A DNA stretch of 64,000 bases from Marinobacterium sedimentorum (GTDB lineage: Bacteria > Pseudomonadota > Gammaproteobacteria > Pseudomonadales > Balneatricaceae): contig NZ_JALDYX010000023.1 of NCBI RefSeq assembly GCF_024267675.1, positions 1-64,000 of the forward strand. The letters run 5' to 3'. Shown piece by piece: positions 11,547 to 21,439 of this stretch. Numbering within the stretch: the stretch's first letter is position 1; every line of letters begins with the position of its first letter. A program made the translations under genes and the position numbers. The notes beneath the pieces are model-generated. The model was not told the origin of the DNA. It did no database searches and worked only from the letters and a program-made list of their open reading frames with translations.

Positions 11547-12767
11547 TCAGACGTCGATACCATCGAGGCTGGCCACGGTGTGAATATCCTTGTCGCCGCG
11601 CCCAGACAGGTTGACGACGATAAACTGATCTTCGCGCATGGTGCGGGCAAGCTTGAGCGCGTAGGCCACGGCGTGGCTGGACTCCAGTGCCGGCATGATG
11701 CCCTCAACCCGGGTCAGGGTGCGGAACGCCGCCAGGGCTTCATCATCGGTAGCATCAACGTATTCAGCGCGACCCGTATCTTTCAGCCAGGCGTGCTCAG
11801 GCCCGACACCGGGGTAGTCAAGACCTGCGGATACCGAATGGGTGCTCAGAATCTGGCCGGCATCATCTTCCATCAGATAGGTGCGATTGCCGTGCAGGAC
11901 GCCCGGGCGACCCGCCGACAGCGGCGCTGCATGCTGACCCGAGGCGATACCGTAGCCGCCCGCTTCGACGCCGTACATGCGTACATCGCCATCTTCGATA
12001 AAGGGGTGGAACAGGCCGATGGCGTTGGAGCCGCCACCGACACAGGCGACCAGCGCATCCGGCAGACGCCCTACCTGATCCAGGCTCTGCTGACGGGCCT
12101 CACGACCGATGATGCACTGGAAGTCGCGCACCAGCTTCGGATAGGGGTGCGGACCTGCGGCGGTGCCTATGATGTAGTAGGTGGTATCGACGTTGGTGAC
12201 CCAGTCGCGCATGGCTTCGTTCATGGCATCTTTGAGCGTGCGGGTACCGGATTCCACCGGCACCACTGTGGCGCCCAGCAGTTTCATGCGATAGACGTTC
12301 AGCGCCTGGCGGCGCACGTCTTCGATGCCCATGTACACCACGCACTCAAGGCCCAGGCGCGCCGCTACTGTGGCGGAGGCAACACCGTGCTGGCCGGCAC
12401 CGGTTTCGGCGATAATACGTGGCTTGCCCATCTTCTTGGCAATCAGGGCCTGGCCGATGGTGTTGTTCACCTTGTGGGCGCCGGTGTGGTTCAGGTCTTC
12501 ACGCTTGAGATAAATCTGCGCGCCGCCATTTTCCCGTGACAGTCGCTCGGCATGATAGAGCGGCGACGGACGGCCCACATAGTGCGCCAGATCCTTGTCG
12601 AACTCGGCCTGAAATTCCGGGTCCTGACGCAGGGATTCGTAGGTGCGTTCCAGATCCTGGAGGGCACCTATCAGCGTTTCGGAAACGAAACGACCGCCGT
12701 AGGGACCGAAATGTCCGCGGTCATCCGGTAACTGCATCAGTGCAGCCAGTTCAGCTTTTGTCGGCAC
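11547..12767 (-). CDS. trpB: Tryptophan synthase beta subunit
   Basis: 406 aa PLP enzyme that condenses indole and serine to tryptophan. The PLP lysine lies in [16 protein letters not shown], and the phosphate loop is [10 protein letters not shown]. The N-terminal [15 protein letters not shown] and C-terminal [11 protein letters not shown] and [11 protein letters not shown] are diagnostic of TrpB1. Its start overlaps the end of trpF by 17 bp, indicating translational coupling in a trpF-trpB-trpA operon. Confidence 0.97.
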   Translation of the reverse strand: MPTKAELAALMQLPDDRGHFGPYGGRFVSETLIGALQDLERTYESLRQDPEFQAEFDKDLAHYVGRPSPLYHAERLSRENGGAQIYLKREDLNHTGAHKVNNTIGQALIAKKMGKPRIIAETGAGQHGVASATVAARLGLECVVYMGIEDVRRQALNVYRMKLLGATVVPVESGTRTLKDAMNEAMRDWVTNVDTTYYIIGTAAGPHPYPKLVRDFQCIIGREARQQSLDQVGRLPDALVACVGGGSNAIGLFHPFIEDGDVRMYGVEAGGYGIASGQHAAPLSAGRPGVLHGNRTYLMEDDAGQILSTHSVSAGLDYPGVGPEHAWLKDTGRAEYVDATDDEALAAFRTLTRVEGIMPALESSHAVAYALKLARTMREDQFIVVNLSGRGDKDIHTVASLDGIDV

Positions 12768-13377
12768 GTGCCACCTCTTCGATAAACTGCTTCAGCTTGT
12801 TGTGATCTTTGACCCCCTTTGCCGCCTCAACGCCTCCACTGACGTCCACGGCAAAAGGGTTGACCTGCGCTATGGCAGATCGAATATTGTCCGGTTTCAG
12901 TCCGCCCGCCAGTATGATCTGCGGTCCAACCGAGGCAGGAATGCGCGCCCAGTCAAACGCCTCGCCGGTGCCTCCCGGCACGCCGGCTCTATAGGCATCC
13001 AGCAGCATACCCCGGGCGCTGGCGTACTCCTGCATGGCGCCAAGGATATCGAGACCTGGCTTCATGCGCAGCGCCTTGATGTAGGGCCGCCCGAAGCCTG
13101 TACAGAAATCCGCCGACTCATTGCCGTGAAACTGCAGCAGGTCGATGCCAGTTGTCGCCACAACCTGCTCAACGTACTCCCGGCTCGCATCGACAAACAA
13201 TGCTGTGGTCGTCACAAAGGCCGGTAAATCCGCAATAATGCGCGCCGCATGCTCGGGCGCCACATGACGCGGGCTTTTGGCATAAAACACAAAGCCCAGC
13301 GCATGAGCGCCGAGTCTAACCGCCGCCTGCGCATCATCCAGACGAGTAATACCGCAAATCTTGACCCGTGTCGTCAC
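12751..13377 (-). CDS. trpF: Phosphoribosylanthranilate isomerase
   Basis: 208 aa with the GTG start at 13377 ([16 protein letters not shown]). An in-frame GTG at 13401 would add 8 residues and cannot be excluded. The catalytic Cys is in KICGIT and the general acid Asp in [34 protein letters not shown] and LAGGLKPDN are family signatures. It is the first gene of trpFBA and 51 bp downstream of truA. In Pseudomonas trpF lies here next to accD, with trpBA elsewhere; here trpBA has joined the locus. Confidence 0.95.
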   Translation of the reverse strand: MTTRVKICGITRLDDAQAAVRLGAHALGFVFYAKSPRHVAPEHAARIIADLPAFVTTTALFVDASREYVEQVVATTGIDLLQFHGNESADFCTGFGRPYIKALRMKPGLDILGAMQEYASARGMLLDAYRAGVPGGTGEAFDWARIPASVGPQIILAGGLKPDNIRSAIAQVNPFAVDVSGGVEAAKGVKDHNKLKQFIEEVARADKS

Positions 13378-13428
13378 GACCCTGACTTCCTGAAAACGCA
13401 CGATAATACCAGAAGGGCCGCGTTAAAG

Positions 13429-14274
13429 TCAGTCCGCTGCGCCCAGGAAATAGGGCCCCAGCGGCGATGGCGGCAGCTTGAAATGCTCGGGATAGCGCAC
13501 ATCGACGAAATAGAGCCCATAGGGCGGCGCCGTAATGCCTCCCTTGCGCCTATCCCGCGCCTGCAACACTTGCTGCGCCCAGTCAGGCTCAGCCTCACCG
13601 GCACCCACTGTCATCAGCACACCGGCGATATTGCGCACCATGTGGTGCAGGAACGCATTGGCCTGCACATCGATGACAATCAGTTCTGCGGCACGGTAAA
13701 CCTGCAGCACGCGCACCTCTCGTACAGGGCTCTTGGCCTGACAGCCAATGGCGCGGTAAGAGGTGAAGTCATGTTCGCCGACCAGGTATTCTGCCGCCGC
13801 ATTCATGCGCGCCAGATCAAGATGCTTGTGGGTCCAGGTCACTCCGCGGGCCAGCAGCGCAGGCTTTACCGGCGCCGAGCGAATCAGGTAGCGATAGCGT
13901 CGCTCCCGGGCGCTGAAGCGGGCATGAAAATCATCATCAACCAGGCGTGCCCACTGGATGGCGATATCATCTGGAAGATGGGTATTGGTACCCAGCACCC
14001 AGGCACGCTCATCGCGCCTGGCCGTCGTATCAAAATGAATGATCTGGTAGGTGCCATTGACACCGGCATCGGTACGCCCGGCACAGACAACATTGACAGG
14101 CTCGTTGGCGACCCGGCTCAGCGCTTTCTCCACCGTTTCCTGAACACTGGGCACATTGTTGGCTTTCTGTACCTGCCAGCCCCGGTAGGCGAAGCCTGCA
14201 TATTCGACACAGAGCGCATAACGGACGGGGGCGATCGAAATCGCCCCCGTAGTAGTTTCTATTTCGGACTTCAT
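13429..14274 (-). CDS. truA: tRNA pseudouridine(38-40) synthase TruA
   Basis: 281 aa. It isomerises U38-U40 in the anticodon arm. The catalytic aspartate is D69 in CAGRTDAGVNG. GWQVQ, FHARFSARERRYRYLI and ANAFLHHMVRNIAG are the other conserved blocks. It starts 4 bp after the fimV stop, so it is translated from the same message as fimV. The fimV-truA-trpF order is the same as in Pseudomonas. Confidence 0.96.
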   Translation of the reverse strand: MKSEIETTTGAISIAPVRYALCVEYAGFAYRGWQVQKANNVPSVQETVEKALSRVANEPVNVVCAGRTDAGVNGTYQIIHFDTTARRDERAWVLGTNTHLPDDIAIQWARLVDDDFHARFSARERRYRYLIRSAPVKPALLARGVTWTHKHLDLARMNAAAEYLVGEHDFTSYRAIGCQAKSPVREVRVLQVYRAAELIVIDVQANAFLHHMVRNIAGVLMTVGAGEAEPDWAQQVLQARDRRKGGITAPPYGLYFVDVRYPEHFKLPPSPLGPYFLGAAD

Positions 14275-14278
14275 GAAC

Positions 14279-17158
14279 TTACGCTATAGACTCCATCAGT
14301 TTGCGAGCTTCCTTCTGCTGGACATCACTGCCGTCGCTCAGTATTTCACTCAGTATATCCTTGGCGCCGTCACGGTCTTCCATATCAATATAGGCGCGCG
14401 CCAGGTCCAGCTTGGTTTCGACCTCATCGGTGCCATCCAGGAAGCTCATGTCATCGAAGCCGCGATCTTCGTCATCGGCACCGCTGTCGTCAAGCGCAAT
14501 ATCGTCATCCACCGACCCCAGCAACGCTTCCAGTTCGGTATCCAGATCCATATCGTCGTCGATGGTAACATCCATGTCATCCAGATCCGACGCCGACCCG
14601 GCGGCACTCAGCGCATCGGCATCAGCGCCGGATTCAGACTCCAGTGCGGCCAGCATGGCATCCAGATCGTCGTCAGCATTATCAGCCAGCGCTATGGCAT
14701 CGGCGTCATCCTGATTATCGTCATCCGGATTTTCCATCAGCAGCGCATCCAGCTCATCCAGCGGCTCATCTGCAACAGTCTCTTCGGCCTGCTCTGTATC
14801 GCTGGCCGGATTGAACACCAGCTCATCGTCCAGTTCAAACTCTAGCGCATCATCTGCAGACGCAGCGGCTTCACCTTTTGCGGCAGTATCAATGGCCGCT
14901 TCGAGTTCTGCACCCTCAACATCTTCAACGCTTTCAGTATCCAGACCTGCAGCGTCCTGCGGCTCTGCGTGAGCGCTTGAAGACTGGACCTCGGCATCAG
15001 ACTCAGCGCCCTCTTGAGCCCTGGCTGCGTGCGCATCGCCCGACCCCAGGCTCATCAAATCATCGTCGTCCGACAAATCCAGCGGAGCAACCTGGTTAAG
15101 GCGAAAATCCAGCCCGTCGTCCTCTGACTCTGTGTCTGCGTCGCTGTCGCCCCGACTGGTTTCAACCTTGCCACCCGGGCGGTAATCGGAGACTTCCTCT
15201 TCCGCCGACTTGGGAACATTACTGCCCTCTATCACCGAATCGAGCCCCAGGCTTTCCAGCGTATCTTCAGGCTCATCAAAGGCTTCAACCTCGCCACCCA
15301 ACTGCCCCATGCCCGAGCGCAGATCAGCCCGCTCGGCATCAGCCTCATCGCCAGTGGCAATCCCGAGCAAATCATCCAGACTTTCATCGAAGTCATCATC
15401 GATCCCGACGACCTGATCCTTGATCGGCGCCTCTTCTTCAAAGTCCGTATCCAGGCTCAGATCGAATTCATCGTCATTGAACAATGGACGATCAGACGAA
15501 GCTGAGGCGCCAGCGGCGGCCGGTGCAGCCGGTGCAGCCGGCATCTCTTCGGCGAGGTCCAGATCCAGGTCCAGATCAAAATCGTCCGCATCATCAACTA
15601 CGCCGGCCTGGGTACCCTCGAACTCTGCCTTGGCATCACGGGCTTCCTGATCCAGCTCCTCGTCGGCAATCCAGACCGCTGTTGCGCCCGCTGCTGCACC
15701 CGCGACTGCAACGCCAGCTGCCATCCCAGCGTCCGGCGCATCACCCGCCTTGGACAGAGGCACTTCTTCCGCGTCCTCCACCAGTTCGTCGTCTTCCCGC
15801 CGTTTGCGACCAAGGGCCAGCAGGCCCACCAGCAAGCCGCCGATAACAGCGCCCAAACCCGCCATGTATGCCGGTGATTGCAGCACGGTTTCAACCAGGC
15901 CAGAAGGGCCGACTGGGGTAGCTTTGGCGGGAGCGGCAGGCACTGCTGCGCCGGGCTGAACCTGCTGCAGCTGATCCTGCAACGCTGCCAGTTGCTGGTC
16001 CTTTAGCTCCAGCAGGCGCTGCAGCGTTTCCATCTGCTGCGAGATGGCGGTTAACTTGTCGTTGAGTTCAGTATTGTCACGTTCAATCTTGTCGACTGAT
16101 TCCTGAGTCACTGCGAGGCGATTTTCCAGCTCTTCATTACGCCGCAGCAACTCCGCTTTTTCAGGGTCAGCGATGGGCGCTTCAAGCACCTTGCCCGCAC
16201 CTGCTTCATCCTGCGCCGGTGCGGTCTCGGCTTGAGCAGGCCCACTTAAAATCTTCAATTGCCCCTCATCGGCAGTCGCCAATTGCGACTGAGCGTCAGC
16301 CGGGGCTAGCTGCTTTTTTTTTGAGCCATCTTCCTGCGGCGCACTGGGCGCGGGTGCAGCCGATCCTGCTTTCCAGCGCTGCATCTGGCGCGCTACCTCA
16401 TTGGTAGCTTCCCGGGCACTGAGCGCCTGCACTTCATTCAGGCTAGGCAGCTCGAGCACTACGCCGGCTTTGAGAAAATTGATATTGGAACTGGGAAATG
16501 CCTGCGGATTCTTGCGTTGCAACGCCAGCATCATCTGGTTAATACTGGTACCACCGCCGGGCGAATAACGCTTGGCCAACCCGCCTAGCGTATCGTTGGT
16601 TTCAACGAACACCTGGGTCTGGGCATTCATGTTGCTGCGGATATTGTCAGCCGGCGGGCGTGAACGTGCGGGGGGCGCAAACACCGGCTGCGGTGCAGGT
16701 ACGCTACTGCGAACTGTCTGTGCAGGTACCGGAGCGGTACTGCCGCCAACGGGCGCAGCCTGGAAGGCCGGCGGGTCCAGCAACAGGGTATATTCGCGTA
16801 CAAGCCGGCCATTGGGCCAATTGACTTCCACCAGCAGATTCAGAAAGGGCTCGCGCACCGGCCGACTTGATGTCAGCCGAATGCTGCCGGTACCGTTCTG
16901 ATTGATATTGACCGAAAACTGGACATCGGAAAGCAGCCGGGAGCGATCGATACCCGCCATCGCAAACTGATCCAGGTCCGCCATCTTTGGCACCACCTGC
17001 AGCGGATCCAGATCGCGTACCTGCAGCAACTGAATTTCCGCATCGAGCGGCTCATTCAAGGCTGACTTGATTCGGATTTGTCCCAGACCCAGAGCATGTG
17101 CCTGACTGGCTCCCAGAACTCCCGCTACAGCTAGACTTAAAGCAAGTTTGCGCAACAT
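14279..17158 (-). CDS. fimV: FimV-family peptidoglycan-binding polar hub protein
   Basis: 959 aa from ATG 17158, preceded by AAAGGA; an in-frame GTG at 17179 adds 7 residues. Order of parts: signal peptide (MLRKLALSLAVAGVLGASQAHA), FimV N-terminal domain (LGLGQIRIKSALNEPLDAEI), LysM-like domain (about 180-240, VETNDTLGGLAKRY), coiled coil (about 330-395), one transmembrane helix (about 425-445, before GRKRRED), a long Asp/Glu-rich low-complexity cytoplasmic region, and a C-terminal TPR-like FimV motif (KLDLARAYIDMEDRDGAKDILSEI). In Pseudomonas FimV organises the cell pole for type IV pilus assembly and cAMP signalling. The acidic part is unusually long and repetitive. Confidence 0.94.
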   Translation of the reverse strand: MLRKLALSLAVAGVLGASQAHALGLGQIRIKSALNEPLDAEIQLLQVRDLDPLQVVPKMADLDQFAMAGIDRSRLLSDVQFSVNINQNGTGSIRLTSSRPVREPFLNLLVEVNWPNGRLVREYTLLLDPPAFQAAPVGGSTAPVPAQTVRSSVPAPQPVFAPPARSRPPADNIRSNMNAQTQVFVETNDTLGGLAKRYSPGGGTSINQMMLALQRKNPQAFPSSNINFLKAGVVLELPSLNEVQALSAREATNEVARQMQRWKAGSAAPAPSAPQEDGSKKKQLAPADAQSQLATADEGQLKILSGPAQAETAPAQDEAGAGKVLEAPIADPEKAELLRRNEELENRLAVTQESVDKIERDNTELNDKLTAISQQMETLQRLLELKDQQLAALQDQLQQVQPGAAVPAAPAKATPVGPSGLVETVLQSPAYMAGLGAVIGGLLVGLLALGRKRREDDELVEDAEEVPLSKAGDAPDAGMAAGVAVAGAAAGATAVWIADEELDQEARDAKAEFEGTQAGVVDDADDFDLDLDLDLAEEMPAAPAAPAAAGASASSDRPLFNDDEFDLSLDTDFEEEAPIKDQVVGIDDDFDESLDDLLGIATGDEADAERADLRSGMGQLGGEVEAFDEPEDTLESLGLDSVIEGSNVPKSAEEEVSDYRPGGKVETSRGDSDADTESEDDGLDFRLNQVAPLDLSDDDDLMSLGSGDAHAARAQEGAESDAEVQSSSAHAEPQDAAGLDTESVEDVEGAELEAAIDTAAKGEAAASADDALEFELDDELVFNPASDTEQAEETVADEPLDELDALLMENPDDDNQDDADAIALADNADDDLDAMLAALESESGADADALSAAGSASDLDDMDVTIDDDMDLDTELEALLGSVDDDIALDDSGADDEDRGFDDMSFLDGTDEVETKLDLARAYIDMEDRDGAKDILSEILSDGSDVQQKEARKLMESIA

Positions 17159-17231
17159 CTGCTTGTTCCTTTTGTCCACTGCCTGATTACGCCATCAAAT
17201 CAGACAGTTGCGATTCCGAATATCGAACAGA

Positions 17232-17260
17232 GTATTATTTATAAAGTAGGAAACGGTCAA
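17232..17260 (-). promoter_or_regulatory. Sigma-70 promoter for fimV-truA
   Basis: On the minus strand, TTGACC (17260-17255) is separated by exactly 17 bp from TAATAC (17237-17232). This is near consensus at both hexamers. It lies about 75 bp upstream of the fimV ATG, and nothing else on that strand is close enough to use it. Confidence 0.75.
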
Positions 17261-17325
17261 GGAAAGCACCTTGCCGAAGCGCTTTATTAACCCGCCAGCC
17301 ACTTCCTTCTGGAAAAAATAGCATT

Positions 17326-17347
17326 AAAAAAGGGCCGCAGCCCTTTT
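17326..17347 (-). terminator. Rho-independent terminator after asd (17358-18374)
   Basis: Inverted repeat AAAAGGGC-CGCA-GCCCTTTT at 17328-17347, flanked by further A residues on the low-coordinate side. Read on the minus strand this gives a hairpin followed by a T run, 11 bp past the stop codon. It separates the asd gene from the fimV promoter. Confidence 0.8.
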
Positions 17348-17357
17348 CAGTTCGATT

Positions 17358-18374
17358 TTACAGGCCCGACTGAACCAGCAGCTCGGCAATCTGCACCGCG
17401 TTCAGGGCCGCCCCCTTGCGCAGGTTGTCCGACACTACCCACAGATCGATGCCATTTTCACTGGAAATATCCTCACGAATACGGCTCACGAATACCGCAT
17501 CCTTGCCCGTCGCCTCGGTCACTGCAGTGGCCCAGCCACCATCGACCGCTTCGTCAACCACTTCAACCCCGGGCGCCATCTGCAGCATTTCACGCACTTC
17601 AAGCGCACTGATCTGCTCGCGGGTTTCGATATGCACCGCTTCGCTGTGACCAAAGAACACCGGCACACGCGCACAGGTCGGATTCACGCCGATATCGTCA
17701 TCTTCCAGGATCTTACGCGTCTCATTGACTATTTTCATTTCTTCGCGCGTATAACCGTTATCGTCAAAACTGTCGATTTGCGGCAGCACGTTGAAGGCCA
17801 TCTGCTTGGGAAAAATCTGCGCATCGATATCCTGCCCATTGAGCAACAGCGCCGTCTGGCGGGCCAGCTCTTCCACTGCCTTGCGACCGCCACCAGACAC
17901 CGACTGATAGGTTGCCACATTGATACGACGAATCCCGACACTGCGGTAGATAGGTGCGACCGCAACCAGCATCTGAATCGTTGAACAATTGGGGTTGGCG
18001 ATAATTCCGCAGTGTTCGTGAATGCGCTGCGGGTTCACTTCAGGCACGATCAGCGGCACTTCTGGCTCTTCGCGAAAGCAGGAACTGTTGTCGATAACCA
18101 CAGCACCCGCCGCTACCGCCACCGGGGCGAACTCGGCCGCAACATCAGCGCCTGCCGCGAACAGCGCTATCTGCACCTGGGAGAAATCAAAATCGGCAAC
18201 ATTCTTCACCCGACGGGACTTGCCGTTGAAGTAAATCACACCCCCGGCTGAATTATCACTGCCCAGCGGGTACAGGTTTTCGATCGGAAAACCGCGGGAC
18301 TCCAGCAGCTCGATCATGGCCTCTCCAACAAGGCCGGTCGCCCCGACTACCGCGACGTTATAGGTCTGACTCAT
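17358..18374 (-). CDS. Aspartate-semialdehyde dehydrogenase, second type (Usg/Asd2)
   Basis: 338 aa. The NADP-binding start is NVAVVGATGLVGEAMIELL. The catalytic Cys130 is intact in IIANPNCSTIQ, as are the substrate-binding Arg and His around TCARVPVFFGHSEAVHIET, so this looks like an active enzyme rather than the inactive USG-1 type. The enzyme reduces aspartyl phosphate to the semialdehyde, the branch point to Lys/DAP, Met and Thr. ATG 18374 has a GGAG site and starts the homology; the open frame extends to 18437. It lies next to a second, only distantly related asd, the arrangement also seen in Pseudomonas. Confidence 0.88.
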   Translation of the reverse strand: MSQTYNVAVVGATGLVGEAMIELLESRGFPIENLYPLGSDNSAGGVIYFNGKSRRVKNVADFDFSQVQIALFAAGADVAAEFAPVAVAAGAVVIDNSSCFREEPEVPLIVPEVNPQRIHEHCGIIANPNCSTIQMLVAVAPIYRSVGIRRINVATYQSVSGGGRKAVEELARQTALLLNGQDIDAQIFPKQMAFNVLPQIDSFDDNGYTREEMKIVNETRKILEDDDIGVNPTCARVPVFFGHSEAVHIETREQISALEVREMLQMAPGVEVVDEAVDGGWATAVTEATGKDAVFVSRIREDISSENGIDLWVVSDNLRKGAALNAVQIAELLVQSGL

Positions 18375-18479
18375 CACATCTCCAAAAGCAGGCCAGCCCG
18401 AACATGTCGGGCTGGCGAAAAACCCGGCGACAACCACGCTGCGCCAGGTTCAAATGGTGTCACTGCGCCACGGCAGAGA

Positions 18480-19592
18480 TCAGTCGGCCATCAGAATCCG
18501 CAGCATGCGGCGCAGCGGCTCGGCCGCGCCCCAGAGCAGCTGATCGCCAACACTGAAAGCATTGAGGTATTCACCACCAAGGTTCATCTTGCGCACACGG
18601 CCCACGGGCACCGACAGGGTTCCGGTGACCTTGGCGGGCGTCAGCTCGCTCATGGTCAGCTCGCGATCGTTGGGTACCAGTTTCACCCAGTCGTTGGCAT
18701 CGGCAATCATGCCCTCGATTTCATCCAGCGGGATGTCCTGCTTCAGCTTGATGGTAAACGCCTGGCTGTGACAGCGCATGGCACCGATACGCACACAGGT
18801 ACCATCGATGGGAATCGGCTGCGCCGACAGCCCCAGAATCTTGTTGGTTTCGGCAAAACCTTTCCATTCTTCGCGCGTCTGACCGTTGTCCAGCGGGCTG
18901 TCGATCCAGGGGATCAGACCACCGGCCAGCGGAACGCCAAAGTTATCGGTGGGCATCTGGCCGCTGCGCAGCGTTTCCGCCACCTTGCGATCCACGTCCA
19001 GAATGGCGCTGGAAGGGTGCAACTGATCCGCCACAGAGCCGTGAATGATCCCCATCTGGCTGATCAGTTCACGCATGTGGCGCGCGCCGCCGCCGGATGC
19101 AGCCTGGTAGGTCATGGAGGTCAGCCATTCGATCTGGCCGGCCTTGAACAGGCCGCCAAGCCCCATCAGCATCAGCGATACGGTGCAGTTGCCACCGATG
19201 AAATTCTTCACGCCACGGCTGAGGCCATCCTGGATAACGTTCAGGTTGACCGGATCCAGCACGATCAGGCTATCAGCATCCATGCGCAGAGAAGATGCCG
19301 CATCGATCCAGTAGCCTTTCCAGCCAGCCGCACGCAACCGGGGGAAAATATCCTTGGTGTAGTCGCCACCCTGGCAGGAAATAATCGCATCCATCTGCTT
19401 GAGCTCATTAATGTCCTGAGCATCTTTCAGAGCCGGAATGGATTTGCCAATATCCGGGCCGGCTTCGCCGACCTGGGAGGTGGTGAAGAACACAGGCTCA
19501 TCGATCTGATCGAAATCCCGCTCGTCCCTCATGCGTTGCATCAGCACGGAACCAACCATTCCGCGCCAACCTACAAAACCTACACGTTTCAT
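18480..19592 (-). CDS. asd: Aspartate-semialdehyde dehydrogenase (E. coli type)
   Basis: 370 aa. It begins [21 protein letters not shown], the E. coli Asd type. Catalytic Cys136 is in [14 protein letters not shown] (Cys135 in E. coli). SCQGGDYT and [13 protein letters not shown] are typical. ATG 19592 has a GGGGAAAAGA ribosome site; an upstream extension to 19622 lacks homology. It lies between leuB and the second-type asd, so the window encodes two parallel enzymes for the same step. Confidence 0.95.
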   Translation of the reverse strand: MKRVGFVGWRGMVGSVLMQRMRDERDFDQIDEPVFFTTSQVGEAGPDIGKSIPALKDAQDINELKQMDAIISCQGGDYTKDIFPRLRAAGWKGYWIDAASSLRMDADSLIVLDPVNLNVIQDGLSRGVKNFIGGNCTVSLMLMGLGGLFKAGQIEWLTSMTYQAASGGGARHMRELISQMGIIHGSVADQLHPSSAILDVDRKVAETLRSGQMPTDNFGVPLAGGLIPWIDSPLDNGQTREEWKGFAETNKILGLSAQPIPIDGTCVRIGAMRCHSQAFTIKLKQDIPLDEIEGMIADANDWVKLVPNDRELTMSELTPAKVTGTLSVPVGRVRKMNLGGEYLNAFSVGDQLLWGAAEPLRRMLRILMAD

Positions 19593-19628
19593 TCTTTTCC
19601 CCACTGATTGGAAAGATAACAAACGACA

Positions 19629-19653
19629 AAAGCCAGCCTGTGTCAGGCTGGCT
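19629..19653 (-). terminator. Rho-independent terminator after leuB
   Basis: Perfect 10-bp inverted repeat AGCCAGCCTG-TGT-CAGGCTGGCT at 19630-19652, followed on the minus strand by TTTT. It lies about 30 bp beyond the leuB stop and ends the leuCDB transcript before asd. Confidence 0.85.
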
Positions 19654-19681
19654 TCTTGCTGCCCTGAAAAAGGGACGCCGC

Positions 19682-20764
19682 TCAGGCGTTCAGCGCACGC
19701 AGCACAGCATCACCCATTTCTGAGGTACTGGCCGCCTGCATGCCGGCAGACATGATGTCGGCGGTACGCAAATTCTGATCCAGCACCTTACTCACCGCCG
19801 CCTCGATTTTATCCGCAGCTTCAGGCGCCGCCAGAGAGTAGCGTAACATCATAGCGACTGAGAGGATGGTTGCCAACGGGTTGGCGATACCCTGACCGGC
19901 AATATCCGGCGCCGAGCCATGACAGGGCTCATACATGCCCTTGCCATTTACGTCCAGGGATGCCGAGGGCAGCATGCCGATGGAACCTGTCAGCATGGCC
20001 GCCGCATCCGACAGGATGTCGCCGAACATGTTGCCGGTTACCATGACATCGAACTGCTTGGGCGCACGCACCAGCTGCATGGCGGCGTTATCGACATACA
20101 TGTGCGACAGCTCGACATCCGGGTATTCGGCCGACAGTTCAATCATGACTTCACGCCACAGCACCGTTACTTCCAGTACATTGGCCTTGTCGACGGAACA
20201 CAGCCGCTTGTTACGTGCCCGTGCCGCTTCAAATGCCACCCGGCCGATGCGACGGATCTCGTTTTCGTCATAGACGTAAGTATTGAAGCCTTCACGCACG
20301 CCGCCGTCCTTGAGGCGCACGCCCCGGGGCTGACCGAAATAAATACCGCCGGTCAGTTCGCGCACGATCAGAATGTCGAGCCCTGCCACCACCTCCGGCT
20401 TGAGACTGGAGGCATGGGCCAGCTGCGGATACAGAATGGCCGGGCGCAGATTGCCGAACAGACCCAGCGCAGAGCGAATCCCCAGCAGTCCCTTTTCCGG
20501 GCGAATGGCGAAATCCGGGATGGAATCCCATTTAGGGCCACCCACGGCGCCCAGCAGGATCGCATCAGCTGCCCTGGCCGCAGCCAGAGTCTCATCCGGC
20601 AATGGCTTGCCTGTCGCATCAATGGCGGCACCGCCGACCAGCTGCTCATCCAGCTCCAGCCCGAGATCGAACTGGCTGTTAACGCAGCTGAGCACCTTGC
20701 GCGCTTCGCGCACAATCTCCGGGCCAATACCGTCACCGGGCAGAATCAGAACTTTCTTGCTCAT
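19682..20764 (-). CDS. leuB: 3-Isopropylmalate dehydrogenase
   Basis: 360 aa NAD-dependent beta-decarboxylating dehydrogenase, third step of leucine synthesis. [11 protein letters not shown] opens the protein. [14 protein letters not shown], the Lys/Asp metal site (VDKANVL ... [17 protein letters not shown]) and [18 protein letters not shown] are all present. It is the last gene of leuC-leuD-leuB, 9 bp after leuD, and is followed by a clear terminator. Confidence 0.97.
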   Translation of the reverse strand: MSKKVLILPGDGIGPEIVREARKVLSCVNSQFDLGLELDEQLVGGAAIDATGKPLPDETLAAARAADAILLGAVGGPKWDSIPDFAIRPEKGLLGIRSALGLFGNLRPAILYPQLAHASSLKPEVVAGLDILIVRELTGGIYFGQPRGVRLKDGGVREGFNTYVYDENEIRRIGRVAFEAARARNKRLCSVDKANVLEVTVLWREVMIELSAEYPDVELSHMYVDNAAMQLVRAPKQFDVMVTGNMFGDILSDAAAMLTGSIGMLPSASLDVNGKGMYEPCHGSAPDIAGQGIANPLATILSVAMMLRYSLAAPEAADKIEAAVSKVLDQNLRTADIMSAGMQAASTSEMGDAVLRALNA

Positions 20765-20773
20765 GCGAACTTC

Positions 20774-21421
20774 CTATTTCGTAGTATCGAACAGCCAGGG
20801 CGCTGCCGCAACGCGGCGCGCTTCATAGGCGTGAATATCATCGGCATACTGCAGCGTCAGACCAATATCGTCCAGCCCGTTCAGCAGGCAGTGCCTGCGA
20901 AAGCCGTCAACGTTAAATTCGATTTCGCTGCCGTCGGGCTTGCAGACCACTTGACGCTCCAGGTCGATGGCCAGCGCATAGCCTTCGGCTGCCTGCGCTT
21001 CGATGAAAAGTTCATCCACCACGGACTCATCCAGCACGATCGGCAGCAGGCCATTCTTGAAGCAGTTATTGTAGAAAATATCGGCAAAACTCGGCGCAAT
21101 AATGGCGCGAAAGCCGAAGTCTTCCAGCGCCCAGGGCGCATGTTCACGGCTCGAACCGCAACCGAAATTCTTGCGCGCCAGCAATACGCTAGCACCCTTG
21201 TAGCGAGGCAGGTTAAGCACAAAGTCCGGGTTCAGCGGACGCTGGCTCGCATCCTGGTCCGGCTGACCTTCATCGAGGTAACGCAGCTCGTCAAACAGGT
21301 TGGGGCCAAAGCCGCTGCGCTTGATCGATTTCAAAAACTGCTTGGGGATGATCAGGTCGGTATCGACGTTGGCACGGTCCATCGGTGCGACGATGCCCTG
21401 ATGCAATCTGAACTTGTTCAT
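20774..21421 (-). CDS. leuD: 3-Isopropylmalate dehydratase small subunit
   Basis: 215 aa swivel-domain subunit of isopropylmalate isomerase. [33 protein letters not shown] and [20 protein letters not shown] are diagnostic. It partners with LeuC, encoded 18 bp upstream in the same operon. Confidence 0.97.
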   Translation of the reverse strand: MNKFRLHQGIVAPMDRANVDTDLIIPKQFLKSIKRSGFGPNLFDELRYLDEGQPDQDASQRPLNPDFVLNLPRYKGASVLLARKNFGCGSSREHAPWALEDFGFRAIIAPSFADIFYNNCFKNGLLPIVLDESVVDELFIEAQAAEGYALAIDLERQVVCKPDGSEIEFNVDGFRRHCLLNGLDDIGLTLQYADDIHAYEARRVAAAPWLFDTTK

Positions 21422-21439
21422 AGCGGGTCTCCTTCGCGT

